Made by a program: the position numbers and the translations under genes
In this document: piece by piece, positions 35,624 through 45,644 of the stretch
Layout of the letters: every line of letters starts with the position of its first letter
Position numbering within the stretch: position 1 is the first letter of the stretch
The notes under the pieces: model-generated
Seen by the model: only the letters and a program-made list of their open reading frames with translations
Databases searched by the model: none
What the model was told of the DNA's origin: nothing
NCBI GenBank assembly: GCA_019059635.1
Contig: JAGVRJ010000015.1
Location: 992,001-1,056,000 of the forward strand
Length of the DNA: 64,000 nt
Reading direction: 5' to 3'
Origin: Proales similis
Lineage: Eukaryota > Rotifera > Eurotatoria > Ploima > Proalidae

Positions 35624-36861
35624 TTATACTCGAGTTCTAGCGTCCAGCTTCCTGTCGCTGCCGGCATGGGCCGCTTGCTCGTCGTTTGGCTCGGCGTAGA
35701 TGCGGTAGCTGGGCTGTTGCTGGTTGTTCTGCTGCTGCTGCTGTTGCATGAACTCGTTCTCGAGCGAGTAGTCCATTCTGTACGGCCTGTTGCCGTTCAT
35801 GTAGTCGAAATCGGCTCGATTGCTCAACGACGGCAGTTCGGGATCAGAACGCGCCACATAGGGACGAGCGTTGACTGGAGCGACCAGTCGAGCTGGCGGA
35901 GTGTACTGAGGCGAGAAGTTCTTCAAACGACGATTCATGGCCTTCAATTGATTGGTTCGACTAAAGTACTCGCCAAACTCTTTTCTTCGATTGGCCTTCT
36001 CGATCTGATGCAAACGCGGTCAGCTTCGATCAAGTCAGAGTGACAAAGGACAGTGTGTGTTCACCTTTTCTTCTTTCGACTCGTTGTCAAAGTCATTTGT
36101 GGACTTGGCCAGGCCTTGGCCCAGACCAAAGTTCACTTTGAGCTTCTGATAGTCCCGGTATGTGTGCTTGTCGTACGGGTTGTAGAAGCCTTCCACTTCG
36201 CGAATGCGTCGCTCAATGTGCTTGTCTGCGTAGGAGCCTTTCGGAGAGAAATATTTAGTTGAGCTCGGTCGGTCGCCGGCCGCCGCCTGGCACTTACCCT
36301 GCTTGTTGCGAAAGTTCTCATAGTAGAGCAGATCGTGAATGCTCGGATCGTGTGCGTCGTAGTAGGGCGGGTAGATGGGCAGCGGTGCGACTGCTGCTGC
36401 CGGCGGTGGTCTGGCCACAAAGTTATACGGTAAATAGCCGAGCGGACTGTACTTGTGAGTAGAGTAGTATTGACGAGGTTTAGATTTGTTATTTTTGTTA
36501 AGTTCCGTTAGGTTGGCTGTTATGTGAGACGGTTTAGACATTGAAAACGGAAGCGCATACCTCGGGTAAGCATAGCCAGGCGCGTAGGGAGGCGGCAGGT
36601 AGCCAACAGGTGGGAGCACGTATCCCGGATAGGGATAAGCGCCCGCCGGCAGCTTTCTACTGCCGCCAGCCTTCACGGCCGGTGCTGGCTTACTGTTGGC
36701 TGCCTGGCCGCCTGGCCTCATGCCTGGCGGAAGACTTTGGTAGTACGCCTCTGCATAGCTGTGGCTCGGGTTTGTTGCGAAACTCGACTGATTGTTTTTG
36801 GTGCGCATCTCTTTTGGCTGCTTGTATCTACTCTCAATGTGATCGTAGGGTCCGGGCGCCT
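35624..36861 (-). CDS. Possible JHY-like (C11orf63) ciliary protein, 5' end unresolved
   Basis: Supported exons are 36861-36298 (perhaps with an in-frame intron around 36560-36448), 36237-36065 and 36004-35624; the two certain introns are both 60 nt. The 36861 boundary is an acceptor preceded by a branch-point-like CTAATAC, so an upstream exon must exist that I could not place. The protein begins Pro/Tyr-rich (PGYVLPPVGYLPPPYAPGY). A charged region follows (HIERRIREVEGFYNPYDKHT, YRDYQKLKVNFGLGQGLA, IEKANRRKEFGEYFSRTNQL), then a Gln-rich tail. The combination of YRDYQKLK...GLG and a basic KxxEFxEY helix recalls JHY, a protein needed for motile cilia in vertebrates. This is a weak memory-based match; otherwise unrecognised. 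Confidence 0.5.
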
Positions 36862-38708
36862 CTTGATGAACAAAATATTCGTATTAGTATTGAGCTCGAG
36901 CGCAATCTCAGGGTGCAATTGTTTGGTGCCAGTTGCAATAATCAGACGCAACGGTTAAAAATAAGCCAACGGCCGCTTTTAATCAGCGTTTCTGCGTTTA
37001 GTTGGATGCAGCAGACTGTTGATGGGCGCTGACAGCTTTTGAAATAGACGCGGCAGCTGAAGCCGCCAAGTGAGGCTGACTTCAAACAAGCGAGAAAAGT
37101 GAGAGTCACAAATAATAACAAACGTCTCTTTTCGGGCCTCTGCCTCCTCTGTGCGTGTGTTTACAGGTGCGAATGTGATAGATGAGAAGCAAAACGCGCA
37201 TTTGCTGTCGCGCGTTGGCGTTCTCTTAATTCCAAGATAAACCTACTCGACTTGTTTGCTTTGGCTGCAGCGTTCATCTTTGCTTTCTCCTCTCTTTCTG
37301 GCCGGTTGCCGTTTCACCTTCGTATAAATATTTAATCAATGCAAACATTAGTGAAATCAAGCACTCGCTCGCTTTACTTTGACTGACTTGCTCTCCCAAG
37401 CTTCTTTAATCGCCTCCTCGCTCGCTACGATTTGTTTGTGTATTCCTGCTCAATTCTGCAAGATTTTAATCAGAGGAAAGAAAGCGGACTTTTGCGTCGA
37501 CTGTTTTCTATATTTTGTCGATCAATCGATTTAACATGGTCCCTGTTCGAGTGCCGTTGAGCTTATTACTTGCCTGCCTGCCTGCTTGATGGCTTGAGTT
37601 GATGCTAAAAACAAATCTAGCCAATTTCTCGCATGAAATTGCCTCCTAATTAAATAGAACCGCACTTGAACGCCGCTCTCGTTTTATTTATGAAACTACG
37701 CTTGTCGTCAGGCGAACCAACTTCTAAAGCTCGTGTTTATTTGTTCGCTTTTGCCAGGCATCAATGAACGAGTCAACTCGTTTATGTATTTAGTTTCAAG
37801 TCTGCTCTCGTGTGTGCTGGTGCGAGAGGTTTTGTTGCCTCTGAACGGTCGATAAGGAGCCGATTTACCTTCTAAAGAGGTGAACATTACTACCGTCGCT
37901 ATCCTAGCTTCCCTCCCTCTCTCATTTGCCTCTCCCGCTCTGCTCCCTTTTTCCGTCCCATTTCATTCGCTCATTGAACAATACTTGGCATTGTTTGAAT
38001 TTCGCACAGAGTCTCCGCCGCCGTAGCCGGTCGGACAAGGACGGCGAGGGTTCAAGGAGTTTCCGATCGGATTTCCGCTCGCCTTCTCAAGACCTGGCCT
38101 TGTTAGTTCGTGCAACAATCAGTCAATGAAGCCGCCTGTCTTCGTTTAGATTTCAAGCTGGCGTGTATAATCGCTTTGCTTTGACGAGTTGACTCTAATC
38201 GTCGCCATTCAGCAATGCCGGTGAATTAAGGCCAAGAGTGACAGATCTGAGCCGACAGCACACTAGCGCAATCCTTGCCACCGACATGCTCGAAAGCTTG
38301 ATCGGCTTAAACTCGAAAATTTTCGAAAAAACGTCATCGCTTTCGATGCAGTGTGGTGAAGCACTTGAGTGTTGAAGTTTGAAACTTTCGCTTCGTTGGT
38401 GGGCCTGAGTGCCAAAAAATTCTGAGATTTGTGAGGCTTCAGCAATCAATCTACCTCTCGACTCGTTTAAAAACCAACAAAACGCTTTTCACCATTTGAC
38501 CCAGCCCATTCGCTCCCACTTTCGCTGCTTTTGTTGCTGCGCCTGACGCAGCTGACGGTTTCGAATCGCTGGAGTATTTGTCCGATTGCCATGACGACAC
38601 ACATTGGCCGGACTGCTCGGCCGAATGTTGAATATTTTCGGCTTGATTGTTTAGCTGGATCATAGCAGAGCGGTGGCCATTTGATGTTTGTTGAACGACA
38701 GCGCCGTG
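36862..38708. other. Non-coding interval between divergent JHY-like and coiled-coil genes
   Basis: 1.85 kb; probably contains at least one 5' exon of the JHY-like gene that I could not place. No other signal recognised. Confidence 0.5.
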
Positions 38709-39683
38709 ATGGAACTGAACAAGATCGACTCGCCGCACTTTTACATTCAAGACCTGAAAATTGGCGACATAAAGCCAGACGAGTACTTTGATCCGTATCA
38801 CCACATTAGACGGCCAATCGAGCCTGTTCGGCTCAGGCAAATATACGAACAGGCGTTCATTTTCAATCTGATTTACGAATTCGCGCGTCAAGACAAAGAA
38901 CAGAGCTCGTCCGCCAATTTGTCGCCTGCGGTCAAAAATGCACAGACCGACACCGAAATGGACAATCTGAAAGAGAAAGTGTTGTCGTTTCTGCTGAACT
39001 ACGACGAAAGGCCAAAAGACACGAAAGAGGAGGCCGAGAAGGATGAAAGCAGGCAAGATTGCATTTGGCACGTTGACGATCTGAGAATACTGCGCCAGTA
39101 TTTGCAGCGTTTGAAAGAGGAGAACCAGATGCTGAAGAGTAAACTGTGCGTTTGCCAGACGGACAACCTCGACCTGCGCAATAGACTCGAAGATCTCCAG
39201 ACTAAAACGAGCCAGCTTCCTGGACAAGTGAAAGAGCTCGAGAAAGAGAACGAGCGACTGTACATTCGCAGCATGGACCTCGAGGCCAGATACCAAGCGT
39301 TTGTCGAAGAACAAGACAAAACGTGCCATCAGCTCAAAGAGCTTGAAGTCGAACGCAAGAATTTATTGTCCAGATTGAGCAGAGCGGATAAAGAGAAAGC
39401 GCTGCTCGAGTTTGAGCTCAAGCGGGCACAAGAGCAGATTGACGCCGGCCGAAGTGATCTCAAGCGACAATACAACGCCAAAATAGAAAGTGTCCAGCTC
39501 AAGTTTGTGCAGCAGCTTCAAAAAGCCAAACGCAAGAACGAAGAGCTCTCCGCTCAGTTCGATTCGCTCAGGGAACGCCACGAGAGGGACAAACGCGCCC
39601 TGGAGCAGCTCAGAAGACACTTCCTCACCGTCAGCCCGAACAGTCAGCATCAACTGGCCGACGAGCGCATCGGCCTTTTCTAG
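38709..39683 (+). CDS. Coiled-coil protein of unknown function
   Basis: A single-exon frame of 324 codons from the first ATG (38709). A non-coiled head (SPHFYIQDLKIGDIKPDEYF, RLRQIYEQAFIFNLIYEFAR) precedes a long coiled coil from about residue 110 to 310, rich in E, K, Q, R and L with heptad-like leucines (LRQYLQRLKEENQMLKSKL, VKELEKENERLYIRSMDLEA). It ends ADERIGLF. An upstream exon is possible because an acceptor-like AG sits at 38700-38701. The low-complexity character prevents a family call. Neighbouring ciliary candidates make a cytoskeletal or ciliary role plausible but unproven. The 292-codon frame on the opposite strand is its shadow. Confidence 0.7.
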   Translation: MELNKIDSPHFYIQDLKIGDIKPDEYFDPYHHIRRPIEPVRLRQIYEQAFIFNLIYEFARQDKEQSSSANLSPAVKNAQTDTEMDNLKEKVLSFLLNYDERPKDTKEEAEKDESRQDCIWHVDDLRILRQYLQRLKEENQMLKSKLCVCQTDNLDLRNRLEDLQTKTSQLPGQVKELEKENERLYIRSMDLEARYQAFVEEQDKTCHQLKELEVERKNLLSRLSRADKEKALLEFELKRAQEQIDAGRSDLKRQYNAKIESVQLKFVQQLQKAKRKNEELSAQFDSLRERHERDKRALEQLRRHFLTVSPNSQHQLADERIGLF

Positions 39684-40150
39684 CCTCTCGTGTTCATTTA
39701 CCGAAAATCTCGACGCATTCCATTCGTCTCGTTTTTCCCCACAACACAACCGTGGCGCAGATCTTTCTGATCCACCTGAGCATTTTCAAGGTACTCAGAT
39801 GCACGTATGGGAATCTGACCTTCAAAATGGGTTGCTTGTGGACCATTAAAGGAAATGTCTTTGCCGATCCGTTGTTTTGTCACTCTTTTCTACACTAAGC
39901 AATTTTCTGCATTTCCAAAAAATCACCCAATAAACAGCGATTGTGCAACAAGTCCCAGAGGGAAATGGGGCGATAGAAACAATAGATTAAATAACTCTTT
40001 TGCAAAAAAACAAATGTATGTTTGATCGACCGAACGAATTCGACTAGTCAAATTGACACCTCCCTCTTGTGTTATCTAAGCCGAGCTAGATGCTCTGCAA
40101 CAACCATATTCTTGGCATCTATGGCCAAAAAGAGAGAGAGAGAGAAAGAA
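39684..40150. other. Spacer before the receptor array, with poly(A) signal
   Basis: 467 bp containing AATAAA at 39929-39934 (246 nt past the coiled-coil stop) and the 5' region of receptor gene 1. The receptor frame is open back to 40022, but I place the start at 40151 by analogy with its paralogues. Confidence 0.55.
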
Positions 40151-42511
40151 ATGAGAAAGACGAAATTAAAAGTGGAAATGAGATTCTGGATAAAAATCTC
40201 AGTATTGCTTTGTCTATTACCCGCTATTAAAGCAGATTGCCTGAAATTATCTTCAAACAATGAAAGCTTAGGAGCCTTTTGTCATGAAGTGGCCTTCGAG
40301 AGCATAAACTTTTACGAATTCAATATAAACTTAAACGTGAGTGAAAAGACGCCCTTTTCGCTTCTGTTTGTTCAGGGCGCATCAAAGAAGCTTGAACTCT
40401 CGAACGATCTAGATCTAAACGGTTTTCAATTCGAAAAAGAATTCGAAATGCACTTGATCGGCTTCAAACATATTCTACTAAATTTTGCCATCAAAGACGT
40501 TTGGCCCTATGAAGCCTTGAAATACAACAATCTTCATGTGATGATATACCTTGAGTATTCAAATTTTAAAATCGGTCACAAGGTTAGAGAAAATCTGGCC
40601 TGTGAGCTCTCGGTCTTACAGAAACTCAGTATTGACGCCTTGGAGCCGAAGCTCATCGGAGAATTTTACACATTCGCGGGAGTCAAATACGAGGAGAAGA
40701 CGTGCAGCTTGATCCTTAGCCAGGCTGATCTAGAACACTTGAACATAAACGGCCTGGTCGATTCGTTAGTAGAACGCAATATTCTTGGCTTCGAGGACCT
40801 AACAGACAGGGGACGGGTCGTCGAACTGGATCATAAGATCCACGGTTTACAGCTCCGAAACATCTACAGAGTCCGTCTCTCCACGAGGATCTTTTCGTTT
40901 CAGGTGTTCAATACCCGAAGTTCGGTGCACAGGATGGTCATCGACGGCATAGTGAGTGAGGTTGAGCCAGAGTTGTTCAGATTTGTCAACGCGCATCATT
41001 ACGAACTTAATCTCAACAATCTGAGAGAGTTCCTGGTTAACAATCCGAAATGGATCGTCAATATCGGAATAAAACGCTCTTCGGTGAATATCTACTTTGA
41101 ACAAGAAAGAAAGCATAATGATCACGGTTTTCCGTCGCAAATAGACACTTTTCAGAAATATGGCTTCGATGATGAGGACTTTTGCGCCTTCAAATACTAT
41201 CCAGTTGAAGATACGAGGATTGAGTTTCGATTCGAAAGACTGAACGTTACCCGAAATACCTGCACAATTCAGTTTCTGTCGCGAAGTAAATGCCTCCAGG
41301 ACGGACCAATGAATGAGCAAAACAAATCAATCTGCTGCAACACAACCGAGATGCTGCAGAGATGTGACATTCAAAATGTCACTCAAACAAGCTCTAGAGT
41401 GGACAAGTTCACAAGCATCTACGACCACATATTCAGCCTCGAGCTGGCCAAGTTCATTTTCGCCATTCTCCTCCATCCGGTCGCGTGTCTGCTCGGCTTT
41501 CTGCTCAACTGCCTGTCTGCTTGGGTCATCAAGCAGATGAACAAGGACGGAGGCAGAGGCAAGCACCAGGGCCAGAAGAACGCGGCAGACCGCCAAGAGA
41601 AGCTGTTCGGCTACTTCTTCTTCAACGCGCTGTTCAGCGCCGGCTTCTGCCTGGTGAGCGTGCCCGAGCTGCTCACACGCTGTGTGCGCTTCAACGGCAT
41701 CTACTGCTCGCCGTTCATCGCCACCGACTGGGTGAGGGTCTACTACTTGGCGGGCATCGTGTTGGTGGGCAACGTCTGCAAACTGGGCGCCAACCTGACC
41801 CAGTGCAGCTTCACTCTCTACCGCTTCTTCATCAACACCGACGACGGCAAGAGCAAGTGGCGCAGCAAGTTCCTAAAAGCCAGGCCTCGAAATGTGGCCT
41901 CGGTCTTTCTGATGATTGCCGTCATTCTCACAATCCCTCAGCTGTTTTTTAATGAGGGTTACACAATTAAAAGTGCTAAAATCTTGCCTGGATTCAAGAT
42001 GTTTGTATTTGACCATCACAATCAGAAATACTTCGAGAGCAGTCCGGCTCTGATAGCCATCTATGTATTGAATCTGGTGTTCAACGAGGTATTGAGCACT
42101 TGCTTCAACCTGGTCGTGGATCTCAAGCTGCTCTCGTTCGTCCGAGCTGTAGCCCGAAATCAAAAGAGCCTCGCCTCAGCCCATAAAAACAAAGAGAAGG
42201 AAGAGGTCGAGAAGAGGCTGAGCAAAATGATCATCTTCAATGGCATTATCAGTATTGTCTGCAAGACCCCGCAAATGGTCGTTAGTTTGGTCAAGACTTG
42301 GGAATTTCTCTCTAATCTGTTTGAGCATAGCCACTTTACGATTTCATGGTGCATGTTTGCTCATGCATATTTCGACTCGATCTGTCTGAATTTGCTTTCT
42401 ATTGTCCAGTCTTTAGCTTCATTGTATTATTCACTTAACTTTGTCCTTTTCTACTGGTTCAATCCCAACTTTCAAAAACTTTTCCATCAGCTTTTTTATA
42501 GATTAGTCTAG
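40151..42511 (+). CDS. Orphan 7TM receptor, array gene 1
   Basis: Intronless, 786 residues. The start at 40151 gives a basic n-region and hydrophobic signal peptide (ISVLLCLLPAIKA) before the first ectodomain Cys, the spacing seen in its paralogues; 40178 is an alternative. The ectodomain (about residues 30-435) has conserved Cys (FCHEV, CELSVL, TCSLILS, EDFCAF, ICCNTTEM) and a leucine-rich-like stretch (LEHLNINGLVDSLVERNILG; VNAHHYELNLNNLREFL). TM1 contains GFLLNCLSAWVI, matching the class A TM1 Asn. TM3 ends TLYRFF (DRY position YRF), TM6 has CKTP (CWxP position) and TM7 NFVLF then FNPNF (NPxxY position). There is no Cys between TM4 and TM5. Ligand and coupling unknown. The DDEDFCAF block recalls orphan receptors of monogonont rotifers (memory, unverified). 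Only this copy keeps CKTP. Confidence 0.85.
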   Translation: MRKTKLKVEMRFWIKISVLLCLLPAIKADCLKLSSNNESLGAFCHEVAFESINFYEFNINLNVSEKTPFSLLFVQGASKKLELSNDLDLNGFQFEKEFEMHLIGFKHILLNFAIKDVWPYEALKYNNLHVMIYLEYSNFKIGHKVRENLACELSVLQKLSIDALEPKLIGEFYTFAGVKYEEKTCSLILSQADLEHLNINGLVDSLVERNILGFEDLTDRGRVVELDHKIHGLQLRNIYRVRLSTRIFSFQVFNTRSSVHRMVIDGIVSEVEPELFRFVNAHHYELNLNNLREFLVNNPKWIVNIGIKRSSVNIYFEQERKHNDHGFPSQIDTFQKYGFDDEDFCAFKYYPVEDTRIEFRFERLNVTRNTCTIQFLSRSKCLQDGPMNEQNKSICCNTTEMLQRCDIQNVTQTSSRVDKFTSIYDHIFSLELAKFIFAILLHPVACLLGFLLNCLSAWVIKQMNKDGGRGKHQGQKNAADRQEKLFGYFFFNALFSAGFCLVSVPELLTRCVRFNGIYCSPFIATDWVRVYYLAGIVLVGNVCKLGANLTQCSFTLYRFFINTDDGKSKWRSKFLKARPRNVASVFLMIAVILTIPQLFFNEGYTIKSAKILPGFKMFVFDHHNQKYFESSPALIAIYVLNLVFNEVLSTCFNLVVDLKLLSFVRAVARNQKSLASAHKNKEKEEVEKRLSKMIIFNGIISIVCKTPQMVVSLVKTWEFLSNLFEHSHFTISWCMFAHAYFDSICLNLLSIVQSLASLYYSLNFVLFYWFNPNFQKLFHQLFYRLV

Positions 42512-42863
42512 TTGCGGTATGCCTCTTTGTTCGTTTTTTATTCGCATTGATCTTTACTTTAGCTGTCTGCGTTGATCAGAATTTTTAACGATCTATCTAG
42601 GCATATTCGGAAACCACGCAAGGTAAATTGGTTTTTCGATTTCGCCTAACTCACCTCCGCACACAAAATAAATCTGTGAACGAAATCTGATAGCCTTTTG
42701 ATCTTTGGGAGACTATTTGTCGCTCCATTCAAAGGCTTTGTTTCAGTCGAATTTCAAAAAAAAATCAATTTTAATTCAATTGGATCGTTCATCGGATGTG
42801 AATTCTTTTCAATGCTGAAATAAAAAACAGTGCCAAGATAGCTCTCTATTCAATAAATAAAAG
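42512..42863. other. Spacer between receptor genes 1 and 2
   Basis: 352 bp, AT-rich. AATAAA at 42667-42672 may end gene 1. A motif at 42689-42707 recurs before gene 3. Confidence 0.6.
42689..42707 (+). promoter_or_regulatory. Motif GATAGCCTTTTGATCTTTG upstream of receptor gene 2
   Basis: Lies 157 nt before the gene 2 ATG; 16 of 19 positions match the motif 135 nt before gene 3, in otherwise diverged spacers. Candidate promoter element or remnant of the duplicated unit. Confidence 0.35.
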
Positions 42864-45224
42864 ATGGAGAATTTAATCACACTCAAGATTCGACTGTTTT
42901 TGTTCGCATTAGCTATTATCTCTGTGCACTTGATTAAAAGCATTGGAGCAGACGGGTGCCAGTTTTTTTTCGAAAATATATACTTTAGAGCCTACTGCGA
43001 TCAAGTTCCTTTGGAAAAGCTCAACATGAAATGGTTCACTTTAAATAACAATGCAACAAGCTTATTCTTTATCAAGACCCTTTCGGTTCAAAGCCAAACA
43101 AAAAGCTTGTCCCTGTCCAGTGAGCTTCAGCTGAATAGCTTCTACTTTAATGAGAAATTTGAGTTGTACTTGACAGGTTTCAAATCAATCGAGCTTGATT
43201 TTGAGCTCCATTATATCTGGGACTCGTATAATTTTGGTGATTTATGGCTTCTCTACTACTTTCAATATTCAAACTTTCGCATCGAATATCGAAATAGGAA
43301 GAACTTACCGTGCGAGCTATCAATTCTACGGAATCTTACGGAAAACGCTCTAGCGCCGAAGCTAAGGGGCGACTTTCATCTATTCACAGGAGTCAAATAT
43401 GAAGAAAACACATGCAGCGTGATTCTTAGTCGGGCAGACCTTGATTATTTAAAGATAAACGGCTTGGTCGAGTCACTGATCGAACGCAATATTCTTGGCT
43501 TTGACAACCTAACTGAAGAAGGAAAAGAGATTGAACTCGACCATAGAATACATGGTTTTCAGCTTCGCAATGTCTACAGAGTGCGTCTCTCAACAAGGCT
43601 GTTCTCGTTTCAAGTGTTCAATACAAAAAGTTTAGTAAAAAGTGTGCTCATCGACGGCATTGTGAGTGAGGTTGAGCCAGAGCTGTTCAGATTTGTAAGA
43701 GCTAATGAATATTCCCTAAATATTATCAATCTAAGGGATTTTCTTGTGAACAATCCCAAATGGATCAAAAACATGAGTATTAACAAGAGGGAACCGAAAA
43801 TTTACATCAAACAGGAACATAATGGGAATAATGGAAACGACATAGGACTAGCTTCTGCACTAGAGAAGTCAAACAAGTACGAGTTTGATGACGAGGACTT
43901 TTGCGCCTTCAGATACTATCCTGTCAAGAACCAAAGGATACAATTGATTGTAACTGGATTGAACATTTCTCGAACCACTTGCCCTCTGCAGTTTCTCTTG
44001 AGAAAAGAATGCGAAGTGGGCAGTCCAATCGATGCGGAAAACAAATCAATCTGCTGCAACACAACCGAGATGCTCGAGAGATGTGACATTCAAGATATAA
44101 CTCAAACAAGCTCTAGAGTGGACAAGTTCACAAGCATCTACGACCACATATTCAGCCTCGAGCTGGCCAAGTTCATTTTCGCCATTCTCCTCCATCCGGT
44201 CGCGTGTCTGCTCGGCTTCCTGTTCAACTGCCTGTCTGCTTGGGTCATCAAGCAGATGAACAAGGACGGAGGCAGAGGCAAGCACCAGGGCCAGAAGAAC
44301 GCCGCAGACCGCCAAGAGAAGCTGTTCGGCTACTTCTTCTTCAACGCGCTGTTCAGCGCCGGCTTCTGCCTTGTGAGCGTGCCCGAGCTGCTCACGCGCT
44401 GTGTGCGCTTCAACGGCATCTACTGCTCGCCGTTCATCGCCACCGACTGGGTGAGGGTCTACTACTTGGCGGGCATCGTGTTGGTGGGCAACGTCTGCAA
44501 ACTGGGCGCCAACCTGACCCAGTGCAGCTTCACTCTCTACCGCTTCTTCATCAACACCGACGACGGCAAGAGCAAGTGGCGCAGCAAGTTCCTCAAAGCC
44601 AGGCCTCGAAATGTGGCCTCGGTCTTTCTGATCATTGCAATCGTCATCACGTTGCCTCAAATGTTCTTTAACGAGGGCTATACCATAAAGAGCGTAACAG
44701 GAATGAAAGGATTTGACATGTTTCTTTATGACCATCACAATCAGAAATACTTCGAGAGCAGTCCAGCTCTGATAGCCATCTATGTTTTGAATCTGGTGTT
44801 CAACGAGGTATTGAGCACTTGCTTCAACCTGGTCGTGGATCTCAAGCTGCTCTCGTTCGTTCGAGCTGTAGCCCGAAATCAAAAGAGCCTCGCCTCAGCC
44901 CATAAAAACAAAGAGAAGGAAGAGGTGGAGAAGAGGCTGAGCAAAATGATCATCTTCAATGGCATTCTCAGTATCCTTTTCAAGACCCCGCAAATGGTTG
45001 TCAGTTTGATCAAGACCAGTGAGTTTCTTATAAATCTATTACAGCAAGGTAATATACAAATGTCATGGTGTATGTTTGCTTATGCCTATTTTGACTCCAT
45101 CTGCTTAAATTCGCTCTCGATTGCGCAATCATTTTCTTCAATCTACTTTTTGGTCAATTTTTTCCTTTTTTATTTTCTTAACATGCCATTTCAAATGCAG
45201 GTCAAAAAGCTAATAGCTTTCTGA
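42864..45224 (+). CDS. Orphan 7TM receptor, array gene 2
   Basis: Intronless, 786 residues, start at the first ATG after an AT-rich spacer. Signal peptide LFLFALAIISVHLIKSIG; ectodomain to about residue 433; seven TM segments (TM1 near 435-460). Its stretch from 43240 to 43510 is identical to gene 3, and its region QRIQLIVTGLNISRTTC plus LLRKECEVGS groups it with genes 3 and 4 rather than 1 and 5. TM6 has FKTP in place of CWxP; TM7 has NFFLF in place of NPxxY. Array position, shared core and tail (FFLFYFLNMPF) make it a recent tandem duplicate. Confidence 0.85.
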   Translation: MENLITLKIRLFLFALAIISVHLIKSIGADGCQFFFENIYFRAYCDQVPLEKLNMKWFTLNNNATSLFFIKTLSVQSQTKSLSLSSELQLNSFYFNEKFELYLTGFKSIELDFELHYIWDSYNFGDLWLLYYFQYSNFRIEYRNRKNLPCELSILRNLTENALAPKLRGDFHLFTGVKYEENTCSVILSRADLDYLKINGLVESLIERNILGFDNLTEEGKEIELDHRIHGFQLRNVYRVRLSTRLFSFQVFNTKSLVKSVLIDGIVSEVEPELFRFVRANEYSLNIINLRDFLVNNPKWIKNMSINKREPKIYIKQEHNGNNGNDIGLASALEKSNKYEFDDEDFCAFRYYPVKNQRIQLIVTGLNISRTTCPLQFLLRKECEVGSPIDAENKSICCNTTEMLERCDIQDITQTSSRVDKFTSIYDHIFSLELAKFIFAILLHPVACLLGFLFNCLSAWVIKQMNKDGGRGKHQGQKNAADRQEKLFGYFFFNALFSAGFCLVSVPELLTRCVRFNGIYCSPFIATDWVRVYYLAGIVLVGNVCKLGANLTQCSFTLYRFFINTDDGKSKWRSKFLKARPRNVASVFLIIAIVITLPQMFFNEGYTIKSVTGMKGFDMFLYDHHNQKYFESSPALIAIYVLNLVFNEVLSTCFNLVVDLKLLSFVRAVARNQKSLASAHKNKEKEEVEKRLSKMIIFNGILSILFKTPQMVVSLIKTSEFLINLLQQGNIQMSWCMFAYAYFDSICLNSLSIAQSFSSIYFLVNFFLFYFLNMPFQMQVKKLIAF
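43240..43510 (+). repeat. 271-bp tract identical to 46027-46297 (copy in gene 2)
   Basis: Ectodomain DNA from ATTTATGG to GACAACCT; by eye I found no mismatch to the copy in gene 3, while sequence on both sides diverges abruptly. Confidence 0.85.
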
Positions 45225-45644
45225 ACTTGCTTTTAATTTTAAAAAGGACTCTTGTGTAAGTTTTCTTTGGCGAACATTTTCATATTTATGATGTTAATGC
45301 TATTCTTCTCGACTGTTTTGGTCTAGTCTGAATTTTCTTCAATTTTCACTTAAATCAATTCGGAACCGATTTTTTATTTTGAAAATTTTTTTTTGGTTCC
45401 GAAGCGTGGTTAGAAGAAGGCGGCAAGTTGATTGATTTGCTTTTTTCCGCCCTTCCCACCTTTAAATCCAGCGATATGTTTGGTGAAATTCGATATCCTT
45501 TTGATTTCTGAGCATATTTTCCACGTTTCGAATAAAGTCTTTATTCAACCGAAATCGATTATTTGAGCCACTTTCGTTTTAGCGAAATTTGAGGAGCTAC
45601 GCCTTGTTTCAGAGCCAAAATAAGCCCCCTCTCATTCAGTCAAA
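45225..45644. other. Spacer between receptor genes 2 and 3
   Basis: 420 bp, AT-rich, with AATAAA at 45531-45536 and the recurrent motif at 45492-45510. Confidence 0.6.
45492..45510 (+). promoter_or_regulatory. Motif GATATCCTTTTGATTTCTG upstream of receptor gene 3
   Basis: Lies 135 nt before the gene 3 ATG; counterpart of the element at 42689-42707. Confidence 0.35.

Noticed and set aside
38451-39329. 292-codon minus-strand frame
   Set aside because: Antisense shadow of the coiled-coil gene, created by its Glu/Lys/Leu codon bias.
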